Shown here: positions 47,501 to 59,500 of the stretch, in pieces
Numbering within the stretch: position 1 is the stretch's first letter
Layout: every line of letters starts with the position of its first letter
Assembly: GCA_036245525.1 (NCBI GenBank)
Contig: BTPG01000005.1
Location: 126,245,725-126,309,724, forward strand
Direction of reading: 5' to 3'
DNA length: 64,000 nucleotides
From: Semisulcospira habei
Lineage: Eukaryota; Mollusca; Gastropoda; Semisulcospiridae
The notes under the pieces: generated by a model
The model's database searches: none
What the model was told of the DNA's origin: nothing
The model's input: the letters and a program-made list of their open reading frames with translations, nothing else
Translations under genes and position numbers: made by a program

Positions 47501-50500
47501 TGTCCACTCCCGAGAAACGTTGAGGACAGCCGTGGGCTGGGAAGGTGCTGAAGGGAGGCCGAGTGCATCCTACAGCTGCTAACTGAGTGGTCCCTGCACT
47601 GACTTTGAGGACCGCCGAGTCCACGAGGTAGATCGATCCCTGCAGGTCCGGTCGGAAGATCGGCTGCTCCTAGAAGGTGCCGCCGAGGTCCGATGCCGCG
47701 AAGAGGTCCGCCGCTGCGGCACGCTCGAGCTTGTCCACCGGCTCAGAGAGGTGGAGCGGGAGGAGAAGACATCCCCTCGCATGTGGTGTCTGCGGCGCGC
47801 TGGCTCCTTCTGCTGTAGTCGCTCGTCCCGTTTGTGCACGACTCCTTCTCCTCTGTCCTGCAGGCGAAACCCCTTTGGTAGCGGCGCTTCCATCCCCAAG
47901 CGTGGAGGAGACCGAGGCCGCTGGGAGTCCCTCTCCCTGCTCCTTATGTGTGGGGGCGGTGCTCCCGGGGCCCGAACTCAACGGGGCAGCAGGTTGCGTC
48001 GGCGGTAATGGCTGACCGAGCTTCCTTCCTCTCCGTGGAGGGCTTCGGTCTCAATCATCTTACCCTGACGGAGAACCTCATCTCGTCTGTGGCTCTGTTC
48101 TCTAACATTCCTCTCCCTCTCTGAGAGGCGCATCCTGGCTGCGGCCTGGTCTAGGCGCTGGTCCGGCCCAAGGCTGGCGGGCACTAACCTCTCAGAGGGG
48201 TGGGTCCCCCGCTTCTGCTGCCTGGGTTCTCCTTCTTCCTCGCTCTCCTGGAGGGTGTTTGATCAACCCAACTTTCTCCCTGCGGGGGGGACTGAGCTCC
48301 TGATGCCGGTACACACCTAGGGGACGAATCCCATCGAGGGCGGTCCGGCATATCCCAGGCCGAAATGCAGGGCGGAGCTCCTGGTGCCAAGGCATGACTA
48401 GGGGGCAAGGCCCGTTGGCTGCTATCAGGCTCCTTCAGCCGCTCGTGGCGGAGCAGCACTGTCCGAGGTACAGGCGGGGGCAAGTCCCTTTTTCGCACCG
48501 ACAAGCCCACGATGTCTGAGGCGGCCCTTCTCTGCAATCCAGTAATGGCTGCCATCACTGCGTGGGCGGTCGGCTGTCTGAGCCATGCCAGTCTATCCCT
48601 CCAGTAAAACGCCCATAGCTGCGACCATCATTCTTCCTCCCAAGCTGCGCAAGGGTTGCACGTCCGACTGGAGGAGCAGCCTGAGCAGGGTAGGCACACA
48701 TCATGGGCGTCACTAGGCCACTGGAAGTCGCCGCACCTGGTGCAAGTCCTCACCTAAGTACTGTAACATAAGACAGACAAAGGCCGGAGCGAGTGCGCGG
48801 AGCCTCCTTGCAAGTGTCCGAACTCCTGGACGGCCATGTAAATAATATCCGGTCAATGCCGCTGCCCGATAATTCGTCGGCTGAGGCAGTAACCGAAGCT
48901 TTACCTTGTCATGGCCTGAGCCCAGAAATCCCACAGAGACCAAACCCCCAAGTAAGTCTTGAGAAATCCGTAGGTAATCCAAAGCACCCAGCACCACACA
49001 GGTAGTACCACACATCCAAAAAATATCCAACGTAAATCCAACGGAAGTCGAGTTCACAAAAGGTAATCTCACCATACACAGTTGGCACACACAAGATGCA
49101 CACAACCGGTCAGGTGTAGCTAAGCGAAGAGACTGGCGGGAAACGGCTGAGCGCGCCACCGGATAGGGAGGCAACTCAGGGCCTCTTGGTAACGACCCCC
49201 TAGAGTCACCTCCCTGGTTGTGGTATGTACACAAGTTTTTGGGGCTAAAATAGGTATGCTAAGCGAACCTTCCTAGTAGTAATGCCATCGGTAAAGATTT
49301 TGAAAAAACAAATATGGATTGAGCACGACAGTTCAAGAGAGGTGTCTTGAGGCACCAAGTTATTCTTGTAGCATCATTGAACTATCAGCCACTCTCAGTC
49401 ATTGACTGTACACAGTCTGCAGAGGAGGGACCAACAAGAGATCAATGGGTTAACTCATTCAAGACACCATGCATAAATAGCTGCAAAAGTGTGACACATG
49501 CCAGTGGCAATGTCATACGACACTTCTGCAGCTGCTGATGTGGGGTGCCTTGAACATTAAGAGCTGCCCCGAAACACGTAAACAACTCATATTAACTTAA
49601 AACTGTTCTACTGTCTTATGAAATGTAGAACTGCTCTGGGAGCCAACTTTCAGGCAAAGAGACTTTTAACCTTTAGCACGCTGGTGGCGACATTTGTCGC
49701 CAGCCGCCATCTTGCTTCATTATCGGATGGCGACATATGTCGCCACCGCGTGGTCTGTTCAAAATCGGCTATGGTAAACACACTAGGTTGCTATGAAGCC
49801 TTTGCAAAGGATTGTGGGTGATTGTAAATGAGGCTTGCTTCCGTTTTATATCGGCCATCTTGCTAACTTCAAGTGTGTTTGAGCGATTCGACTTTTCTAA
49901 GCGAGAGTTTGTTCTGACGGCTTCATTTTGACAAAAGATGACCGATGAGGAGTTAGAAGCATTCATCAAGGAATATTTTTATGGAGTCAGATTCCGATGA
50001 TGAAGACTTTCTTGGCTTTTTGCCAGAAGACTTGAGATCGAGGGGGGGTGGGTGGGAGATGGTGGTGATGGGCAGAGGAGTGATTCTGAATCGAGTGCTA
50101 GTGAACGCGGAAACGGTGCGTAGTAAGCATTGATTATTTTTTTTGTTGTTGTTGTTAGGATAATAACACAGATAACACAGTTTTAAGAATTGTGACATAA
50201 TCTTGATTCATTTATTTACGTACATGCCAAATTCCACAATCATACATAGAAAAATGAAAAAGTTGTAGGCTTTTGAAGCAATTAGGGTAACGTTGGGTTT
50301 AGCCCACTCAAAAAGAATGCAGTTGCAGGGAAAAGAACTGCCAGCGGAAAGCAGAGTGCTAAAGGTTAACTCTTTCCCTACGTAACTGTTACGTGGTGAA
50401 GTTGTAGTCGAAGTATGATAAACACACCAGACACACATGCACGTAGAGTTCTTTTAAATAGACCTCATTCAGCTGCAATCCGTCAACCGTGGCTTAAGGA

Positions 50501-53500
50501 TGTAGACAAAACTGGAGTAACAGTTCCAACAATATTTAATTCAGCGATGCGATATCCTCACAGTAATGCTCTTTCAAATGCACAAACTACTGAATACAAA
50601 GTCTCTTCTGCTATGTCCATACTACGACTCAAAGTTTCTCATACACAGCGTCTCTCGCAATAAACTGCGTATCTCTACAACTGACAAAGCAAGACAATGT
50701 ACTCACGGGCTTTCCCAGCGCCCTCCTTATATACACTATCAAAATCTAGAATCTTCTATGGAAATCATACAGCTCAACCAATCAGAACGGAACACGCAGC
50801 CGAAACTCAGTAACATGAACTTTCCAGAAAAAAATATAACGGGCTACAAAAACATGGCTGCTTACTTCAGCTCTAAATTCTAGCGTATAATAAAGACACA
50901 TAAAAGTATGGTATCCCTATCTATGATAGCTCAAAAAGGTACGAGAACATTCACCAAAACAAAATAAAAGCTGCTCGATACACGCGCACAGGAAAACAAA
51001 AAGTAGCGAAAAATGTAGCGATGTCAACTACCCGACGTGACACTTACGAGGCCACCAGACAGTGCGACCCTTCTACAACGTTCCGGACTAAACTTAACAA
51101 AACGAAATCGGCTCTACTCACAAACAAAAGAAAATCTTACTAAAAAGGGACGAAATCATAACCGTGATAGCTCAAATAAACAACATATCGTTACCTACGA
51201 ATAACACATGTACGCTCTCACAGGATAACACAACCACAATCGTAACATTACCCCCCTCTTAAGAATGAAATTTCACAAAAATTTCTTCTCAAATTTCAAA
51301 AAAAACGGTTGTGGCTGTGTACACCTACACAAAACCCTAAATAAATATAACTACACATCAAAAATCGAATTTTAAAAAAAAAGTCTCACAGTTCCTGTAA
51401 ACAGTCCTGAGCATCGAAATGTTTCATACAAAGTTCTGGGCACAGAAATGTTCATTTAAACTGCTCTGCTCAGGTAATCTGCTCCAAAGTTTTGCGAATC
51501 GTTAGGTTAAACTAAAAATAATGTCAAAGTATGTTTCAGGAACATCACCAAATCATAAGTTACAGTTCACAAGTCAAAAGTCACTTGTCCTGGGTCGAAC
51601 ACCGTGGGCTCAGGAAAAGTGTCACAGTTCATACACACCAAATTGGATCTCTCTTGTTCCTTCGCGATAACAACTGGCGATCTGGCATCCCTGTCGACTC
51701 TCAGGTCCGGCGTCTCTCGAACATTCTTTCTTGGTCCTTTACTCGTGTAGCGAAATGATATGACACGACTCGTCGCGAACGGGATTGTTGGATGTTAGAT
51801 TAACCTTGGGCTGGTTGGTGTCTGTTGTCCCTGGGTCAGGTGTAAACCGATGCTCGAACTCTTGAGTCAGGACGCGCATTCTTCACGTTGAGTCTGGGTC
51901 AGATTCTGACCGAACTGGATATCTTCTACATCCTCTTTGTGTCGGAGATCATTAAGGTCAAACAGGTTCTCGTCGTCTAGTCTTTCGTCATCAGCAAGAC
52001 ACACCGATTCCGCCAATTTTGGTTTGTCTTGACCTCTCTGTAGCTCCACCAGCCTCTCTTTATTCACCACTGCTGCTTCCGTGTTGTCTGCCACTTTTAG
52101 AGGGATGTTCTGGTGACTCTTCTTTGCTTGACTTCTCGTGGTAACAGAACATATTTCAGGTCTCCACTCTGGATCTGGATCGTCTGCGTTTCTGACACTA
52201 TCAATGTTTCCGATGATGAGGTCGTAGACTGGTGTCTTCACGCACAACGCCTTCACCTCTCCTGTCAAGTATGGGGTGTCGACACTGACTTTGGCAAGGG
52301 GGATAATTCTTACAGTTCCGTCAGCTAAAATGAGGGTGGTCCACTCCTGTAGCTTCTGGTCTTCAGCTACTAGGTCCTCTCTCACGATGATGCAGCTACA
52401 ACCAGTGTCTCTCAACACTCTCACTGGTGTGTCGCCGACGAATCCTGACACCACCGGCATGTTTGGCACTTCATTCTCAGGCAGCGCGATGTTTGAGACT
52501 GGTAAAAATGTAGTCCCATCTCCTATTGGGATGCATCCATTCTTTCTGAAAGATTCGATCAGCTCTGGTGTAACTTGCTTTTCTCTGGATTCAAAAGTCA
52601 TTGGATGACGTCACATCATTAGCTAATACAGCGGCAGCTCTGTGTTGAGACGTACTGCTTTTGCCTGCTATCCCACGATCTTGGTTGGATCTTCTGATGT
52701 TGTCGCCTCGGGGAATGTCTTTAGAAGGACACCGTATCGCCTTGTGACCTTTCTTTCCACAGAGAAAACATGTCAGGTTCTCCACCGGTTTATATCTCGG
52801 GGTGTCTATGACATTATGGATTTCCTCTGCTGGTGCAGACACACGCTGTGGCTTACTGGACCCGAACTTCATGTTGTGAGCGTCAAGGTATCTTTGAGCG
52901 AAGTCGGCCAGGGCCTTTAGTGACTGGTGTTTTTGCTCTCTAAGGTGGGCGGCCAGGTCCTTAGAACATGCGCTGAAAACTTGTTCTTTGATGATGAGGT
53001 CGCACAGGTCTTGGTACTCTCTGTTTAGGCCAGCCAGCTCTATCCATTTCTCCAGGTAGCTTCTAATTCTCAATGAATAGGCCGGGTGTTTCTCCTTCTT
53101 CAGGCTTGCAGTTCCGAAATCGTCACCTATAACCCTCTTCAGTGAAGTCGTACTGTCTCAACAGGGCGGCTTTCAACTGAGTATAATCTTCGGCTTCTTC
53201 TCTTGGTAAGCGGGTGTAAAATTCAAGTGCTTTGCCAGTTAGAAGTGCGCTCAGTGATATAATAGCCCAAGTCTCTTGTTTCCAATTGTTGCTATTTGTG
53301 AAGCGCTCAAATCGCTCCAAATAAGCGTCCATCTTATCTGAATTTTCAATGAAAGGTGGAAGTTTTGGCGCACGGGCTGTTTGTTCTCTGCTCGCTAATG
53401 CTGTTGCTTCATTAGTTCTCTGGCTCTGTGCCTCAATCTCCATCTGCTTTAGATGAATTTCGTGTTGACGCTGCCTCTCCGCCTCTTCTCTCTCCTCTTC

Positions 53501-56500
53501 TCATTGTTTCTCTGCCTCTCTTCGCTGTTTCTCTGCTTCTTCTGCTTGGATTTCGAGTCTCCTGATTTCACATTCTTTGGCTCTTTCTTCTCTTTCTAGT
53601 CTCTCCTTTTCTTCTTTCTCTCGTTTCTTTTCTTCTTTTTCTTCTCTCTCCAATCTCTCCTTTTCTTCTCTCTCTCTCTCGTCTCTTTTCTTCTTTCTCT
53701 TCTCTCTCCAATCTCTCCTTTTCTTCTCTCTCTCATCTCTTTTCTTCTTTCTCCTCTCTCTCCTTTACAAACTCGAGGAGTTGAGCTCCTTCGAGTCCAC
53801 ATTCCTTTCCAATTTTCAGGAATGTCTCCAATTCCGATGTCGCCATCTCTGCTTTTCACTGCTGGCTGTTTTCTCCTGCTACCCTTTCCACTGAACCAAC
53901 TGAAGAGGTCTCGTCGGGGTCGCCAAAATGTTACGTGGTGGAGTTGTAGTCGAAGTATGATAAACACACCAGACACACACGCACGTAGAGTTCTTTTAAA
54001 TAGACCTCATTCAGCTGCAATCCGTCAACCGTGGCTTAAGGATGTAGACAAAACTGGAGTAACAGTTCCAACAATATTTAATTCAGCGATGCGATATCCT
54101 CACAGTAATGCTCTTTCAAATGCACAAACTACTGAATACAAAGTCTCTTCAGCTATGTCCATACTACGACTCAAAGTTTCTCATACACAGCGTCTCTAGC
54201 AATAAACTGCGTATCTCTACAACTGACAAAGCAAGACAATGTACTCACGGGCTTTCCCAGCGCCCTCCTTATATACACTATCAAAATCTAGAATCTTCTA
54301 CGGAAATCATACAACTCAACCAATCAGAACGGAACACGCAGCCGAAACTCAGTAACATGAACTTTCCAGAAAAAACTATAACGGGCTACAAAAACATGGC
54401 TGCTTACTTCAGCTCTAAATTCTAGTGTATAATAAAGACACATAAAGTATGGTATCCCTATCTATGATAGCTCAAAAAGGTACGAGAACATTCACCAAAA
54501 CAAAATAAAAGCTGCTCGATACACGCGCACAGGAAAACAAAAAGTAGCGAAAAATGTAGCGATGTCAACTAACCGACGTGACACTTACGAGGCCACCAGA
54601 CAGTGCGACCCTTCTACAACGTTCCGGACTAAACTTAACAGAACGAAATCGGCTCTACTCACGAACAAAAGAAAATCTTACTAAAAAGGGATGAAATCAT
54701 AACCGTGATAGCTCAAATAAACAACATATCGTTACCTACGAATAACACATGTACAGAGCATGGAATTACTCATACTAAAAAAAGAGGAAACCCCTTTTCA
54801 CTAGGGGGGTCTGGGGGCATGCCCCCCCTGGAAAATTTTTGAAAATTTACATTAAAATTTGTGCAATCTGGCGCATTTTAGAGAGAAACTGAGCAGTTTA
54901 ACCACCTAAAAATCTTGCTTTTTATTCTTATTTTTTGGGTGCACTTTTTATTTTTTGTGTCAAAGATTTAAAAGTTATACTAAAACTTAAAGTATTCAAC
55001 AGAATATATCCAAATGCTTATTCAAAATACATCTGAATGTCTTTCCATTTTTCTTTTTTTTTAATTTGAGTTTAATTATATAATATATATATACTTTCTT
55101 TAATAATCTCTGATTAATCAGCTGTAAGTATGGATTCCTTTTCTCATTTATTTAATACTATGTACCATGGTCACTGAACTGGAGAAAGGTTATAAAGATT
55201 TTTCAACATAATTTCATCAAACTTTACTGGAAAAAAAAATACATTGTAATAAATTTATTCACCATCAAGAGTAATATTTCCAATGGCACTGCTTTTAGCT
55301 TTCTTGTGTTTCGCTGTAGACACGTGAGCATCAAGAGCTATGCGGCCGCGTAGTTAATATCAAACTCTGCGCAGTTCGTGGCAATACACCTGCCCGCAGG
55401 CCGCTAACTTGCGAATACACTGAGCGCGGAGCTCGTCGTTTACGCTTTTCTCGAGCCAAGTCCATCTCCAAATATTCTTGGCTCCAGAATCGTCTATTCT
55501 GTCTCCGCGTTTAAGTATTTTCTCTTCGCCATATTTTGACCAGACTACCACTACCACTGAAGACCGGAAGCGACCTGTGCGAGCTAAAGCTAACGCCTCG
55601 CTCAATTTTGAATACGCGATTTGGGGATATCCGCCACATAAAGATCGCGAAACACGGTATTGGAATAGTGACTTTACGATTTTGTTTTCGGCGGAAATTT
55701 TTATTTTCGGCAGAATGGCAGCTTCATTTAAGCGGAAATCCGCCAAAAAGAGGAAAATTCCATGCTCTGCATGTACGCTCTCACAGGATAACACAACCAC
55801 AATCGTAACAGTAACATTTTCAGCGAGTCAGTTCCCTGCAGACGTAGCAGGAAAAAGGACGTGTGTTCCCTGGTGACGTACATTTTTTGGGTAGATTGAA
55901 TTAATTTTCACAGCCTCCCAAGGTAACAACCATAGATAAATTGGGTATCATTGGGAAGAGCATTAAAAGTACTTTTCAAAACTGCGCGTGTTTGTGCATC
56001 GGTTTAGTGGGAAGTCAAACCAATTTCATTATTATGCAACAGAACAAACATGGCGGAGCAAAAAATGAGAAACGTGGTTTTGGTAGCAACAGTGTAAGCA
56101 CATGCAACGAAAAACCCAGCTTTACTCACCAATATGGCAGGAAAATGTATTCCACAAGCAAAGAAATCACACAAGAGAACTGTCTCTTCTTGAATCACAA
56201 TATTACGATCTAAAAATCACTGTTGAAACCGCGCTCATGAGGATCGAATAAGCTCATTGTCGTAGACGATCCACGGCACGTTGTCGGCTACTTTGGCCTT
56301 GTTCTGACACCATCCAACAAGGGCATTCACTTCCAGACAACTTAGAAATGGTTGGTGAAACATATTATAGTGGTTGATTCCCTTAGACCGATAGCTGTGC
56401 ATCATGCGATTTTTGTACAAACACAACGCTAAAATACTAGTGACTCGTCTATAGACGGCAACGAGCACAACGCTATAACGTGTTTCGATGGCTAAGGGTT

Positions 56501-59500
56501 TGTTTGGGCTAGCACTAAACCGGGAGCGATACGTAGGAAAAGAGTTAACCTTTAGCACTCTGCTTTCCGCTTGCAGTTCTTTTCCCTGCAACTGCATTCT
56601 TTTTGAGTGGGCTGAACCCAACGGTACCCTACTTACTTCAAAAGCCTACAACTTTTTCATTTTTCTATGTATGATTGTGGAATTTGGTATGTATGTAAAT
56701 AAATGAATCAAGATTATGTCACAATTCTTCAAACTGTGTTATTATCCTAACAAAAAAATAAATAATCAGCAGACTGAACAAGATTATGCTTACTATTCTA
56801 CTATTGATGACTTTATCCATTACGCACCGTTTCCGCATTCACTAGCACTCAATTCAGTGCTCCCCTGTCCATCACCACCATCTCCCCCCCCCCCCCTCCC
56901 CCGGTCTCAAGTCTTCTGGCAAAAAGCCCAGAAAGTCTTCATCATCGGAATATGAGTCCATAAAGTATTCCTGGATGAATGCTTCTAACTCCTCATCGAC
57001 CATCTTTTGTCAAAATGAAGCCGTCAGAACAAACTCTCGCTTCGAAAATTCAAACTGCTTGAACACATTCGAAGGTAGCAAGATGGCCGATAGAAAACGG
57101 AAGCAAGCCTCGTTTACAATCACCCATAATCCTTTACAAAGGCCGTCATAGCAACCCTGTGTGTTTACCATAGCCAATTACGAGCAGACCGCGCGGTGGC
57201 GACATATGTCGTGTCGCCATCCATAAATCAAGCAAGATGGCGGCTGGCGACAAATGTCGCCACCAGCGTGCTAAAGGTTAAGCAGAGATTAACCCATTCA
57301 GTGCAAAAAAGATTTGAAAACCACCCAGCTTCACGAGGTATAGATCCTTATGAGCCCCCGCAATTGTGAATAAAACTTTTAATCCATGTCCCGTGGACAG
57401 CTAGGTTTTTTTTAAGGATGCTACATTAACCCATATCATACTGAGGCTAAAAGCTTCAAATTTGTACACTGCCATATGCAATCTACATTATAGTACTTAC
57501 AGATATGGATACATAGCTGCCAACCCTGAGGCAACCAAATTCCGGAGTTGCAGAGACACTCATATATGTTACATTCAGACGCTAGACCTTGGACGAAGAG
57601 GGGGGGGGGGAAGGGGGGGGGGGTAGATGCTAGACCTTAGCCGAAAAATCAAACGACTGGGGGGGGGGGGGGGGGGGGGGGGGTACTCACGCGACACCTT
57701 GCTCCGGCCGAATAATCAAACAAACACACTGCCAGTGCGCAGCGATGTTTATGTCTGCCCGGCACATTTTACGGAAGGCAAAGTGTTCGCCCTTTCTCCA
57801 TTCGTCGAAGCTTGTAGTCTGGATGGAACTTCACCAACCACTTCTGCTTCTTTGGAGGCATGATTTGTGAAAATCGCTAAGCATGTGCTCCAGACCAGGG
57901 AAAATTCTAAGGAACCAGAACAAACACAGAATGGACGGAAATTTGCTGCGCATGCATAATCAAGACTGGCTGTGGGTCCCCGAAAGCTTAGCGGTACAGT
58001 ATAGCGGCAGGCTCTCAACTACAGGCGCTTGACCCCTGAGCGGTACGCCAAAATGCCTTGAATTTTAAAACAAAGCTTGAAAATCTGAAAATCGGGAAAA
58101 ATGTACAAAAAACGGAAAATCGGGACTTGAACAAAATTCAGGAAATTCCCAAAAACAACGGGAGGGTTGGCAGCTATGAGGATATATATACCAATGGCTG
58201 TAGTTCAAGGGTGGTGCCAGAATAGCTTGGCGCCTAGAGGCGCCAAGCTATTCTGGCACTACCCTTGAACTATTTTAGTCAAACTTATTTCACACACGGG
58301 TGTATTCCGAATAATAAGGGTTAATGAAGGCTGCAGGAACAGTCTGTACCAACCGGCACTAAACGGGATAAAAAAAAGCAAAACTTGTCACTTACAGGAA
58401 ACTTTTGTGATATTTTGTTATCTGGCCCACAGATTTTCTCAGAGGCTGATGTCCTCTGGACAAAACAGGACTTGTCTTCATCACGAACTTGTTCCAAGAA
58501 AGAGTCATCCCGAATCATGAAAAGTGCTGCAAAGAAGAGGAGGCAAGCATGATTATTTCAATACCTGCTCATCAGCAAAACAGACTTCTAAACATGTGAC
58601 TGCACCAAGACATTTTAGGAGCGCATATGGCAGAAATAACAAATTTGGCAGCAAAAGCGGTTTGCAAAATCTGACATTTTCAAGCTAATTCCTTCAATCT
58701 TCTATGCACAAATTCCATGAATATTTGTGTCTGAACTCCCATTAACCACTTTCATCTTGATACACTCCTGCTTGAAATAAATTTGACCATGGTAGTTCCA
58801 GGGTGGTGGCAGAATAGCTTGACGCCTGAGGCACCAAGCTATTCTGGCACCACCCTTGAACTAAAATGGTTGATCAGTCTCCTAATCTGTAACGTAGCCT
58901 TCATAGGATAATATGCAATTAAAAAAAAAATCAACCTCAGGATGTAATGGCTAAGTGAAATAGTTCACAGGCGGTAAGCTTTAGTTTAGCACCAAGCAAT
59001 TCAGGTACTACCTATGAACTATCACGGTAAATCCATCTACCCTGCAGTTTTTGTTCAGGGCTGAAATTATAAACAATTCAGACCTTGCACACTACATCAA
59101 GAGACTGATCAACCTTGATAACTAATTAACCCTTTGGCTGTTGGTAGCAGGTTTGGTTGAGGTGATTCCTGCAGGAATCATCTCGACCAAGCATGCTACC
59201 AACAGCCAAAGGGCTCAAGGATGGCACATCTACTGTCACTCCCCTTAAACTATAAGTCATTGTGCATCTTCAGAGCACAACTTCAAAATATATATTTTTG
59301 AGAATTTCAACTGAACACATTAATCCCTTTATGAATGCAGCCACAAGTACTGTAAACAGAGCTGGTGATTACATGCACAAGGTGAAGAAGTGCAACTCAC
59401 AGTTCATGTTGTCGTCCCTGTATGCACTCTTCAGCAGCTCCAGATCTTCCACCAGCAGTCCGTAAGCCTCCAGGTAGTCCTCAATCACTTCATCTGCATA

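Larger units (their letters stand above)
36008..49312 (-). mobile_element. DIRS-d, DIRS-like element split by a 7 kb DNA transposon
   Basis: The left terminus (ATGGATTTTTCTCTAAAATG, then TACTGATGGCATTACTACTA) and right terminus (TAGTAGTAATGCCATCGGTA, then TTTTGAAAAAAC) are inverted copies, with shared AGGCGACTCTAGGGGGTCG-type subterminal sequence. The internal complementary region is at 36276-36372. Without the insertion at 38705-45674 it is about 6.3 kb. Minus-strand order is gag, RT (split), RNase H, tyrosine recombinase. It lies in intron 5. Confidence 0.87.
50387..55815 (-). mobile_element. Ty3/gypsy-like LTR retrotransposon lacking RT, RNase H and integrase
   Basis: Target duplication GTAAC lies at 50382-50386 and 55811-55815. 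LTRs are 50387-51247 and 53930-55810 (the latter interrupted). Read on the minus strand, the 5' LTR is followed by TGGCGACCCCGACGAGAC as a probable primer-binding site, and the 3' LTR is preceded by a polypurine tract AAGAGGGGGG (about 51250-51262). The interior carries gag and protease only. LTRs differ at few positions, so insertion is recent. Confidence 0.88.
50370..56544. mobile_element. Inner TTAA-bounded element holding the gypsy insertion
   Basis: CTCTTTCCCTACGTA (50370-50384) and, inverted, CTCTTTTCCTACGTA (from 56544) are 15 bp TIRs with one mismatch, directly inside the TTAA boxes shared with the flanking piggyBac-like copies. Removing the gypsy element leaves about 0.75 kb (55816-56544). 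That part encodes, on the minus strand, a 100-residue peptide with CLYKNRMMHSYRSKGINHY and LVGWCQNKAKVADNV that I do not recognise. Confidence 0.6.
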
